From Hyphomicrobium sp. (GTDB lineage: Bacteria > Pseudomonadota > Alphaproteobacteria > Rhizobiales > Hyphomicrobiaceae): a stretch of DNA of 64,000 nt. The translations under genes were made by a program, and so were the position numbers. The stretch lies in assembly GCA_030148425.1 (NCBI GenBank), contig JASBTM010000008.1, forward strand, positions 310,001 through 374,000, in the 5' to 3' direction. This document shows, in pieces, positions 56,533-64,000 of the stretch; the first letter of the stretch is position 1; the number at the start of each line of letters is the position of its first letter. A model generated the notes under the pieces. The model saw only the letters and a program-made list of their open reading frames with translations. It had not been told where the DNA came from and made no database searches.

Positions 56533-56707
56533 TTTCAATCGTCCTTCCGTTTGATCGTTGACAGACGCACGCCTGTCGACCCGACTCTAGTCAGGTCATT
56601 TTTGACATTGATGAGATTTAAGACGATGCACAAACGAAATTTGGTGTTTGGTGATATCGGAAATTTCGATAGATGAGACTTCGCCTCAACGATGAGGATC
56701 TCAACGG

Positions 56708-57553
56708 ATGGACGTCAATCTCGCTCGTACATTCCTTGTCGTCGCCGAAACGGGAAGCTTCGTCGACACCGCACGCAAGCTAAACATCACCCAATCGACT
56801 GTATCGGCGCGCATCAAAGGCCTCGAAGATTTGCTCGGCCGCCCGCTCTTCACGCGTTCCAAATCCGGCGCAGAACTAACGGGCGCCGGCGAACTTTTTC
56901 AGAAACACGCGCTGGCGATGGTGCGCGTTTGGCAACAGGCGCAGCTTCAAGTTTCGCTCGCCGACCAGCATCCTGAACACATTTCGGTTGGCGCTCCTTT
57001 GAGCTTATGGAGCGATTTTCTGCTGAAATGGGCCGCTGGAATGCGCATTCAGATCCCGGGCATAGCCGTGTCGGCAACGGCCGGACCATCGGCTGTACTG
57101 GGTCAAAGGCTGATCGAAGGAACGCTGGATCTCGCGATTATGTATCGCCCGTCCCCGCCACCGGGCCTTACGATCGAGCATCTCTTCGATGAGGAATTCA
57201 TACTCGTCTCATCGGCGAAGGCGGGGCGGCGCGGAGTTAACGATTACCTGTTGATCGATTGGGGAACGGATTTCGTGCAGGATCATGCCGCTGCTTTTCC
57301 TGAGCACGCAAACCCCGCGATCAGTCTCGATCTCGGTCCGATGGGGCTCGATTACCTTCTTGCAAACGAATGCTCGGGTTATTTCCCTGCCCGCATGGTG
57401 CGCAAGCTGATCGCCCGGGGACGTGTTCGCGAGCCGAAGCGGTCACGCAAATTCGTCTACCCCGTCTATATGGTCTATCCCGAAACTCGGAACGAAGAGG
57501 CTTACGAGCCTATTCTGCGGGGATTGCGGCGGGCGGCAGCGAAGCTCGGCTGA
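56708..57553 (+). CDS. LysR-family transcriptional regulator
   Basis: A 281-residue LysR regulator: N-terminal winged HTH (LARTFLVVAETGSFVDTARKLNITQSTVSARIKGLED, part) and a periplasmic-binding-protein-like effector domain from about 90. GAGGATC is about 10 bases upstream of the ATG. It is convergent with pccA, so no divergent target gene is obvious; the peptide/exported-protein operon lies divergent upstream and is a candidate target. Effector unknown. Confidence 0.93.
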   Translation: MDVNLARTFLVVAETGSFVDTARKLNITQSTVSARIKGLEDLLGRPLFTRSKSGAELTGAGELFQKHALAMVRVWQQAQLQVSLADQHPEHISVGAPLSLWSDFLLKWAAGMRIQIPGIAVSATAGPSAVLGQRLIEGTLDLAIMYRPSPPPGLTIEHLFDEEFILVSSAKAGRRGVNDYLLIDWGTDFVQDHAAAFPEHANPAISLDLGPMGLDYLLANECSGYFPARMVRKLIARGRVREPKRSRKFVYPVYMVYPETRNEEAYEPILRGLRRAAAKLG

Positions 57554-57605
57554 GCCGAGATCACGGAACATAACCGTATGTTTCGCACCGCCCGCGCAAT
57601 TGATC

Positions 57606-59624
57606 TCAAGCGAATTCGATGATGACGGCATCCACCGCGAGGCTATCGCCAGGTTTCGCCGCGACCTTCTTCACCGTGCCGTCGCGCTCCGCCTTCAAGA
57701 TGTTTTCCATCTTCATGGCTTCGACGACCGCGAGATTATCGCCAGCCTTGACCTCCTGCCCCTCGACGACGTTCACGACCTTGATCAGGCCCGGCATCGG
57801 ACACAGCAGGAATTTCGACATGTCGGCGGGCACTTTCACCGGCATCAGCGCTGCAAGCTCGACCTCACGCTGCGTATAGACGTAGGTCGGAGCCTGAATG
57901 CCGCGATATGAAAGGGTCAGCCCGTTCGGAATGGGGCGGACCTGCACAGCGACATCCGCTCCATCGACGGTTCCGAACCAGACAGGCTCGCCCGGCCACC
58001 ACTCCGACGTGATCTCCATCGTTTTGCTGGGCTGGCCATCTTTGTCGAGAATCGAAATGTAGTAAGGACCGGGGATGACGCCGAGCGCCTCGATCTCCAC
58101 TGTCGCCGTACCGACTTTGACGATCCGCCGCTTGGCAAAACTGACGCCCTGGCCCGACATCTGGTGCGTGATGTCCCTGCGGCGCGCGTTGCTCAAGTGG
58201 TCGATGGTCGCCGCCACAGCCGCGAGCGTGATCAAATGCTGGCCCTCAGGCTCGCGCGGCACGAAGCCCTCGGGGAATTCCTCCTTGATGAAGCCCGTCG
58301 AAATCTCGCCCGACCGCCAGCGCGGATGCTGCATGACCGCGGAAACAAACGGCACATTGTGCTGGATGCCGTCGATATAAAAGGCATCGAGCGCGATTGA
58401 TTGTGCGTCGATGGCTTCAAGACGGGTCGGCGCGTGCGTCACGAGCTTGGCGATCATCGGATCGTAGTACATCGAGATCTCGCCGCCTTCGAACACGCCA
58501 GTATCGTTGCGCACGGTGACGCCGTCTTTCGAACCCTCGGCAGGCGGCCGGTACTTCACGAGACGGCCGATCGACGGCAGGAAGTTCCGGAACGGATCTT
58601 CCGCATAAACGCGGCTTTCGACGGCCCACCCCTTCAACTTGATGTCCGACTGTTTGAACGGAAGCTTTTCGCCAGCCGCCACGCGGATCATCTGCTCGAC
58701 GAGATCGATACCCGTGACGAGTTCGGTCACGGGATGCTCGACCTGCAGACGGGTGTTCATCTCGAGAAAATAGAAAGAGCGGTCCTGACCGGCGACAAAT
58801 TCCACGGTGCCGGCGCTATCGTAGCCCACGGCCTTCGCCAGCGCGACGGACTGCTCGCCCATCGCCTTGCGGGTCTTCTCGTCGAGCAGCGGCGACGGAG
58901 CTTCTTCCAGGACCTTCTGGTTACGCCTCTGGATCGAGCATTCGCGCTCTCCGAGGTAAACGACATTCCCGTGCTTGTCGCCGAGCACCTGAATCTCGAT
59001 GTGTCGCGGATTTTCGATGAACTTTTCGACGAAGCAGCGGTCGTCTCCGAATGACGATTTCGCCTCCGAGCGTGCAAGCTCGAAGCCCTCGGCCGCTTCC
59101 TTGGCGTTGTAGGCGATGCGCATACCCTTGCCGCCGCCGCCGGCGGAGGCCTTGATCATGACCGGATAGCCGATCTCGTTGGCGATCTTGACCGCGTGCT
59201 TGCTGTCGCTGATTTCGCCCATATAGCCTGGCACGGTCGAAACCTTGGCTGCCGCGGCGGCTTTCTTGCTCTCGATCTTATCGCCCATGGCGGCAATCGC
59301 CTTGGCGTTCGGCCCGATGAAAACGATGCCGTTCTTCTCAAGCTCCCGCGGGAACGCCTCGCGCTCGGACAGGAAGCCATAGCCGGGGTGAACGGCTTCC
59401 GCCCCGGTCTGTTTGCAGGCCGCGATGATCTTATCCATCACGAGGTAGGATTCAGCGGCGGGCGCAGCCCCGATGTAGACTGCCTCGTCCGCCATCTCCA
59501 CGTGAAGCGCGTCCCGATCGGCATCGGAATAGACGGCGACGGTCTTGATGCCCATCTTGCGAGCGGTTTTGATGACGCGGCAGGCGATTTCTCCGCGATT
59601 GGCGATGAGGATCTTCTTGAACAT
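57606..59624 (-). CDS. pccA: Biotin-dependent acyl-CoA carboxylase alpha subunit (propionyl-CoA carboxylase type)
   Basis: A 672-residue biotin carboxylase plus biotin carrier fusion. N-terminal biotin carboxylase starts KKILIANRGEIACRVIKTAR; ATP-grasp glycine loop KASAGGGGKGMR; EMNTRLQVEHPVTE; the BT/central domain follows; the C-terminus carries biotinyl Lys in EAMKMEN. Size and sequence match alphaproteobacterial PccA, but methylcrotonyl- or geranyl-CoA carboxylase alpha is not fully excluded. No beta subunit or mutase is in the window. ATG 59624 begins the conserved domain; the track start at 59765 is too long. Confidence 0.93.
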   Translation of the reverse strand: MFKKILIANRGEIACRVIKTARKMGIKTVAVYSDADRDALHVEMADEAVYIGAAPAAESYLVMDKIIAACKQTGAEAVHPGYGFLSEREAFPRELEKNGIVFIGPNAKAIAAMGDKIESKKAAAAAKVSTVPGYMGEISDSKHAVKIANEIGYPVMIKASAGGGGKGMRIAYNAKEAAEGFELARSEAKSSFGDDRCFVEKFIENPRHIEIQVLGDKHGNVVYLGERECSIQRRNQKVLEEAPSPLLDEKTRKAMGEQSVALAKAVGYDSAGTVEFVAGQDRSFYFLEMNTRLQVEHPVTELVTGIDLVEQMIRVAAGEKLPFKQSDIKLKGWAVESRVYAEDPFRNFLPSIGRLVKYRPPAEGSKDGVTVRNDTGVFEGGEISMYYDPMIAKLVTHAPTRLEAIDAQSIALDAFYIDGIQHNVPFVSAVMQHPRWRSGEISTGFIKEEFPEGFVPREPEGQHLITLAAVAATIDHLSNARRRDITHQMSGQGVSFAKRRIVKVGTATVEIEALGVIPGPYYISILDKDGQPSKTMEITSEWWPGEPVWFGTVDGADVAVQVRPIPNGLTLSYRGIQAPTYVYTQREVELAALMPVKVPADMSKFLLCPMPGLIKVVNVVEGQEVKAGDNLAVVEAMKMENILKAERDGTVKKVAAKPGDSLAVDAVIIEFA

Positions 59625-59828
59625 CGGCGGGTTCCGGTCCTTCCCGTGAATATTTTGGCTGCCGCATTGTCGCAAGGCAACACGCCGTTCTAGAGCGTGT
59701 CCAAGGCCGCGTAAACACACCGTTGGCACCAGGATTGGCGGCCCCTCTGCGATCCGCTGCCGCATAACGAAAACCGCCGGCGAAGAGGGCTCGCCGGCGG
59801 CACAAAAGTAACGATACGGGGATGGGCG

Positions 59829-60839
59829 CTAAGCGGCCTGTCCCAGCCTGCAGACCGCTTCCGTAATGGTCGGGTGAACCCGTGGGCTTTCGTGGTTGAG
59901 GTATGAGACAAGGGCCCGTTCGCTCGGCGTGAGGCGGCCATCGCGGCCAAGACGCCCAACCAGCCAGGAGGGATCGGCTTCCGCGATCGTCTCATTCGTG
60001 ATGATCTCGATGCGCTGATGCTCGAGACGGGCCAGCGCCCGCTCCTCCACGCTCTGATCGTGATAGGCATCCTGCATCGACGAGAGGTTCGCGTGCACCA
60101 TCGACAGCAGGGAGAACAGCATCGAAGTTTGCCCGTCGTCTTCCTCTATGTCGGCATCCTGACGAAGGGCTTCCTCGCGCGAGGGTACCGAATAGCCTGA
60201 GGCCGACATCATCACGTTGGCAATCGCCTTGACGAAAAAGTCGGTCCAGATCGGATTGGGCGGCGAACCTGCAACGGCTTCGTCGATGTCGAACAGCACG
60301 TCCGCTTCAGCGCGCGTCACCGCAACATGGCCGTCGCCGCCGAAGGCATAGAGTATCCGCCTCAGGAGATCGACTTCGCACTCGGCAATGCGACCGTGCG
60401 CGATCGACTTGCCCTGACGCAACGGCCCCGCCCCACCGATGACGGCGTGGCGAACCTGCTCCAAAGCAAATTGCGATAGGCTTACGGGCGCCCAGCGCGC
60501 TTTATCCAACACACTTAGGAGAAGCTCCATTTCGGGCTTGCTCCGGATCTTTCCGTCGCGCGAAATCCGATCCATCAGCCACTGAGCGTTTGCCGCCGTG
60601 AGATAGCCGCGGGGCGGCTCCTGAAGAATGAGATAATCCGTAATGGCTTCGACGAAGAGATCCGGCCAATCGGCGTGCTGAACGGCGCAGGTCTGATGCA
60701 GCGCGATCAACAGATCTGCCTCGTCCGCCGAGGTCACGCCCTCTTCGTAGTAGGCGCGCTTCAAAAGCAGGAGATCGTCAAACTCGATGGTTTGCCGCTC
60801 CAAGATCTCGTCAATCGGCAGTGTCCGCAGCCCACCCAT
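59829..60839 (-). CDS. Internally duplicated hypothetical protein with EF-hand/TerB-like motifs
   Basis: A 336-residue, probably cytosolic protein of two related halves. WPDLFVEAITDYLILQ in the first corresponds to WTDFFVKAIANVMMSA in the second, and WLMDRISRDGKIRSKPEMELLLSVL corresponds to WLVGRLGRDGRLTPSERALVSYL. The repeated RDG-x-(I/L)-xxx-E motif recalls EF-hand or TerB-like helical modules, an inference. GGGGG lies 5 bases before ATG 60839. Function unknown. Confidence 0.75.
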   Translation of the reverse strand: MGGLRTLPIDEILERQTIEFDDLLLLKRAYYEEGVTSADEADLLIALHQTCAVQHADWPDLFVEAITDYLILQEPPRGYLTAANAQWLMDRISRDGKIRSKPEMELLLSVLDKARWAPVSLSQFALEQVRHAVIGGAGPLRQGKSIAHGRIAECEVDLLRRILYAFGGDGHVAVTRAEADVLFDIDEAVAGSPPNPIWTDFFVKAIANVMMSASGYSVPSREEALRQDADIEEDDGQTSMLFSLLSMVHANLSSMQDAYHDQSVEERALARLEHQRIEIITNETIAEADPSWLVGRLGRDGRLTPSERALVSYLNHESPRVHPTITEAVCRLGQAA

Positions 60840-61387
60840 CGCAACCCCCAACGCCAAAACACGCTTTGGAGGTTAGGCAACGATGTTTAAGCGCGTCTTA
60901 AAGATCGTCAGAAATTGAGGATAAAAGCCTGCGTTTTCCGGCCGGTGGTAGCAAGACCACATGTCTATCGGGATCGCAGCTCGCGCCGCGATCCCGTTAG
61001 CCCCGCCGTGCTCCCGCATGCACAGAGGGAATGGAAAGTAATGATAGGAGTTGTCTACGCATCAGCATGAACGAATGCTGAAGGGCGCGCTATTTCTCTC
61101 CGGCAACTATCGCGGACAGAAAGGACCTACTCCAAAAGGAGAGCCCGTTCGGAGGGGGGATCCGAACGGGCGGTCGCCTGCTTGAGCGTGCGGTGTGGGT
61201 CGCAACGCCAACGCCAGGAACAGAGCATCACCGGACCAATGGAGAGATTCGGCAGTGCAATCGACGACTTGGGACACAGCGAGTTTCGCTACCGTCCCAG
61301 CTGTCACTAAGGAGAACGGCAGCATGCTTCGCATCCGTCGCCGCATGCGCTTCGAATAACATTACAAAATGGAAGGCTTTGAATTCG
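60840..61387. other. Intergenic region with hairpins and tiny ORFs
   Basis: About 550 bases. It holds CGGGATCGC/GCGATCCCG at about 60969-60998, a CAGCAT/ATGCTG hairpin near 61064-61081, a perfect GCCCGTTCGG/CCGAACGGGC stem at 61143-61171, and an 11-codon Arg-rich ORF at 61324-61359 behind AAGGAG. No larger gene is supported. Confidence 0.5.
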
Positions 61388-62107
61388 CTACGCCGCGAGC
61401 TGAGCGACAAGGCGCATCCGAGCTGCCGGGAGAAGCTGTCCACGTGGCGACAGCAGATACTTCTCGATGAAGTGACCCGTCAGCGCAAAACCAAGATTGA
61501 CGTCGTGCGTTGTCACCGGACCCGACCGTTGTTTAGTCAGAAACTGCGGAAGAGCCAGCAGCTTGTCCCGATAGGGCTCGCCCGCCGAAGCAGAAACGGC
61601 ACGACCGGATTTCGGCGAAACGTAGATCAATTGATCGTTCGATCCGGTCGCCGCGCACTGGCTAAGATCGAGACCAAAACCAAGTTCATCGAGCAGCGCC
61701 AGCTCCCACCTGACGAGCAGCGCGGGCCAGACCGTCGCATCGTCGAGAAATCCAAGAACGAAAAGGGTGATTTCATAAAGATTGGGATGCGGGTCCCGCT
61801 CGGGCAACAGGCCGGTAAGCGTCGTGATCGAGGAGAGCGCCATCAAAGCGCGAGCATCGTCGAGCGTTTCCGCGGCGAAGGCCCGGCGCATCTCGACGTT
61901 CATCGAACCGAGTTGGTCGGCGAGTCGCGCCTTCCAGGTGGCATCGACGTGATTGCCCGCCTGGAGAACGGGACGCAATCGCCGAGACCTGCCGCCATGA
62001 ACAAGCCCGGTGTGGCGCCCATGGGCACGCGTCCACAAATCGACCACCGCTGCCGTCTCGCCATGCGGCCTTACCGAAAGAACGATGCCTTCATCCGTCC
62101 ACTGCAT
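61388..62107 (-). CDS. recO: DNA repair protein RecO
   Basis: Mediator of RecF-pathway recombination that loads RecA on SSB-coated DNA. 239 residues: N-terminal OB fold (MQWTDEGIVLSVRPHGETAAVVDLWTR, part), helical C-terminal domain with ELALLDELGFGLDLSQCAATG. The zinc-cysteine pattern of some RecO is mostly missing. It follows era at 20 bases on the same strand, the usual alphaproteobacterial order. Confidence 0.95.
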   Translation of the reverse strand: MQWTDEGIVLSVRPHGETAAVVDLWTRAHGRHTGLVHGGRSRRLRPVLQAGNHVDATWKARLADQLGSMNVEMRRAFAAETLDDARALMALSSITTLTGLLPERDPHPNLYEITLFVLGFLDDATVWPALLVRWELALLDELGFGLDLSQCAATGSNDQLIYVSPKSGRAVSASAGEPYRDKLLALPQFLTKQRSGPVTTHDVNLGFALTGHFIEKYLLSPRGQLLPAARMRLVAQLAA

Positions 62108-62127
62108 GCGGCTTCATATCAGGCGAC

Positions 62128-63066
62128 TCAGGATTTGGGAAAAGGCAGTCCCATTTCCCGATACCGCTCAGGGTCGCTTTCCCAGTTTTCGCGCACTTTG
62201 ACGAACAGAAAGAGATGAACGCGATGGCCGGCCATCTCCTCGATGGCATGCCGCGCGCTGCTCGAAATCTTCTTGATCGTCTCGCCGCCCTTGCCGAGGA
62301 CGATTTTCTTCTGCCCGTCCCGCTCGACGTAGATCGTCTGCTCGACGCGCGCCGAGCCATCCTTCAGGGTTTTCCAATCCGTCGTTTCAACGGTCGTCGT
62401 GTAGGGGAGTTCCTGGTGCAGAAAGCGATAAACGCTCTCTCGCGTCATCTCTGCCGCCTGCGTCCGCATCGGCACATCGGTGACGTCGTCTTCTGAATAG
62501 TGCCACGGACCTACGGGCACGAGATTGGCAAGATAAGTCCGCAGATCCTGGATGCCCTTTCCTTCGAGAGCCGAGATCATGAAAATGCGGTCGGGCTTAA
62601 GCTGCTCATCCAGCGATTTCGCGAGTTCCAGAAGCTTCGGCTTGTCCTCGACGCGGTCGATCTTGTTCAGAACCACAATCTTGGGCATGCGCACCGACTT
62701 CAGACGCTCGACGATGCCTTCGACATCCTCTCCGAGGTGCGCGGCCGCGTCGAGAACGAACACCACGGCATCGGCGTCCTCAAGGCCGCCCCACGCAGCA
62801 TCGACCATCGCCCTATCGAGGCGTCGCTTTGGATTGAAGATGCCCGCCGTATCGATGAAGACAATCTGGCTGGCACCCTCCATCGCGATACCTCTGATCG
62901 GTGCTCGCGTGGTCTGAACCTTGTGCGAGACGATCGCAACCTTCGCGCCCACCAGAGCGTTGACAAGCGTCGACTTGCCGGCGTTCGTCGGTCCGATAAC
63001 GGCGACGAACCCACAACGGCGCTCGCCTTCGCTACCCGGCTGAGGGGATTGTTCAGATTCAGACAT
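62128..63066 (-). CDS. era: GTPase Era
   Basis: Ras-like GTPase with a C-terminal KH domain that binds 16S rRNA during 30S maturation. 312 residues from ATG 63066. G1 GPTNAGKST (25-33), G3 DTAGI, G4 NKID, G5 SALEGKG; KH domain in the last 90 residues (IVLGKGGETIKKISSSAR). The start overlaps the 3' end of rnc by 8 bases, indicating translational coupling; the track start 63225 is too long. Confidence 0.97.
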   Translation of the reverse strand: MSESEQSPQPGSEGERRCGFVAVIGPTNAGKSTLVNALVGAKVAIVSHKVQTTRAPIRGIAMEGASQIVFIDTAGIFNPKRRLDRAMVDAAWGGLEDADAVVFVLDAAAHLGEDVEGIVERLKSVRMPKIVVLNKIDRVEDKPKLLELAKSLDEQLKPDRIFMISALEGKGIQDLRTYLANLVPVGPWHYSEDDVTDVPMRTQAAEMTRESVYRFLHQELPYTTTVETTDWKTLKDGSARVEQTIYVERDGQKKIVLGKGGETIKKISSSARHAIEEMAGHRVHLFLFVKVRENWESDPERYREMGLPFPKS

Positions 63067-63766
63067 GGCCCATTCGTGCTCCGACACCTTCACGTGTAAG
63101 AAGCGCGCTTGCGGCCGCCTGTTCGGCGATACGCTTTGAAGCGCCCTCTCCTTGCGCCGGAGCTTTCCCGGCAATAAGAACTTCGGCCGTAAAACGCGGC
63201 GCATGATCGGGGCCATTGCGCGCAACGACCGTGTAGCGCGGCAGCGCTAAGCCCTGCCCCTGCGCCCACTCCTGCAATGCCGATTTCGCGTCGACAGAAA
63301 TTTCCGGCTCCGGCTCGGACTGATCCTGCCAGAGCTTGTTCACGACCGCCCGTGCTTTCTCAAATCCGCCATCGATAAATACTGCACCAAGAAGCGCCTC
63401 GGCCGCATCGGCCAGAATTGTCGTCTTGTTACGGCCGCCGCTGTCGGCCTCGCTGTCGGAAAGGATAAGGTGCGCTCCAAGACCGATATCGCGCGCGACC
63501 TTGGCACACGCTTCCCCGCGGACGAGGCGGTTATATCGGCGAGCAAGCTCACCCTCGTTGGCTTCAGGGTATTGCTTGTTCAGCGCTTCCGCAATCGCGA
63601 GGCCAAGCACGCGATCGCCTATGAATTCGAGGCGCTCGTTATCTGAGCGGGCGACCTTACCGCCACGCACGCTAGCGTGCGTCAACGCCCGCTCGAGAAG
63701 CGCCGAATCCTTGAATTTGTACCCGAGTTTCGTCTCGAGATCTTTGAATTTCCGTGGTCTCAACAT
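63059..63766 (-). CDS. rnc: Ribonuclease III
   Basis: Double-strand-specific endoribonuclease for rRNA and mRNA processing. 235 residues: RNase III domain with signature NERLEFIGDRVLGL (43 onward) and second acidic motif DAAEALLGAVFIDGG, then a C-terminal double-stranded RNA-binding domain (DAKSALQEWAQGQGL to the end). Sits between lepB (22 bases upstream) and era (8-base overlap), the conserved cluster. Confidence 0.97.
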   Translation of the reverse strand: MLRPRKFKDLETKLGYKFKDSALLERALTHASVRGGKVARSDNERLEFIGDRVLGLAIAEALNKQYPEANEGELARRYNRLVRGEACAKVARDIGLGAHLILSDSEADSGGRNKTTILADAAEALLGAVFIDGGFEKARAVVNKLWQDQSEPEPEISVDAKSALQEWAQGQGLALPRYTVVARNGPDHAPRFTAEVLIAGKAPAQGEGASKRIAEQAAASALLTREGVGARMGHV

Positions 63767-63787
63767 GGCGCAAATGCCGCTTTGCGG

Positions 63788-64000
63788 TCACCGCACCAGA
63801 GTGAAGAACCTGTTCCAGCGAATGTCAAATGGCCACGTCCACGGCGCCCACCAGCGAAGAGCTTCCGGCCCATCCACCTTCGCCGAGAAGAAGATGATCT
63901 CCGCCCGCCCGATGAAATTCTCATATGGAACGAACCCGACCGCGCTCCGGACACGACTGTCCGTCGAGTTGTCGCGGTTATCCCCCATCATAAAATAATG
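63788..64000 (-). CDS. lepB: Signal peptidase I, C-terminal part (runs off the window)
   Basis: Partial. The visible 70 codons begin with HYFMMGDNRDNSTDSR, box E of type I signal peptidases, followed by FVPYENFIGRAEIIFFS and a C-terminus rich in Trp. The gene continues beyond base 64000; the track's ATG 63991 is an internal Met. The catalytic Ser and Lys are outside the window. It leads the lepB-rnc-era-recO cluster. Confidence 0.95.
   Translation of the reverse strand, partial: HYFMMGDNRDNSTDSRVRSAVGFVPYENFIGRAEIIFFSAKVDGPEALRWWAPWTWPFDIRWNRFFTLVR

Noticed and set aside
61107-61346. 79-residue minus-strand ORF with signal-like N-terminus
   Set aside because: No ribosome binding site, and its second half is low-complexity Gly/Pro derived from the hairpin; not enough support.

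Overview
The window looks like a chromosomal segment of an alphaproteobacterium of the order Hyphomicrobiales (Rhizobiales), most simply a Hyphomicrobium-like organism. The support is the GC-rich codon use, the lepB-rnc-era-recO order at the right end, glnB-glnA behind a sigma-54 type -24/-12 promoter, alphaproteobacterial families (EipA/DUF1134, DUF1489, an alphaproteobacterial-style UvrA) and many small exported orphan proteins. The genus is an inference; no rRNA is present. Apart from one tRNA-Leu, all genes are protein coding.

Region by region. 0-7.1 kb: palindromic repeats, a KefB-type K+/H+ antiporter, a PAS-GGDEF diguanylate cyclase and uvrA. 7.1-9.2 kb: an AT-richer orphan gene for a large GHKL (Hsp90/MutL/MORC-like) ATPase with a C-terminal PD-(D/E)XK nuclease signature. 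This is the best candidate in the window for an undescribed defence or DNA-processing system. 9.2-13.4 kb: a repeat-rich accessory zone with two copies of a modular repeat flanking a small secreted Cys-rich protein, a family of stem-loop repeats, PhnA/YjdM, an AHSA1-type protein and a HAD phosphatase. 13.4-30.8 kb: mostly single genes, including a cytochrome c, serine hydrolase, CrcB, bactofilin, exported beta-carbonic anhydrase, SDR, a membrane diguanylate cyclase, a TonB-like protein, DUF72, MsrB, an FlK-like thioesterase, an EipA-like protein, an L,D-transpeptidase and about ten small exported proteins.

30.9-42.5 kb: photolyase, an exported TPR protein, a thioesterase, bifunctional NAD(P)HX repair enzyme (nnr), glnB-glnA, a divergent MFS/TetR pair with two operator-like palindromes, a HisC-like aminotransferase and DUF1489. 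42.5-53.1 kb: small exported proteins, an ICMT-like methyltransferase next to a DUF4287/DUF5655 protein, an exported coiled-coil protein, a two-TM protein, a GNAT, two tandem polysaccharide deacetylases, DUF1269 and a DegP-type protease. 53.1-57.6 kb: a single-domain response regulator, a palindrome-rich intergenic region that very likely encodes a small RNA on the minus strand, an AraC regulator, tRNA-Leu(GAG), lipB, a 22-residue Lys/Ala-rich peptide coupled to an exported protein, and a LysR regulator. 57.6-64 kb: biotin-containing acyl-CoA carboxylase alpha subunit (pccA type), an internally duplicated protein, then recO, era, rnc and the 3' part of lepB on the minus strand.

Working connections: glnB/glnA form the nitrogen-assimilation core. 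lepB-rnc-era-recO is a conserved housekeeping cluster with rnc/era overlap. Envelope functions recur (EipA-like, L,D-transpeptidase, deacetylases, DegP, TonB-like, bactofilin). uvrA, phr and recO cover DNA repair. Starts were often moved inside the longest ORF when a Shine-Dalgarno sequence or signal peptide supported an internal codon.
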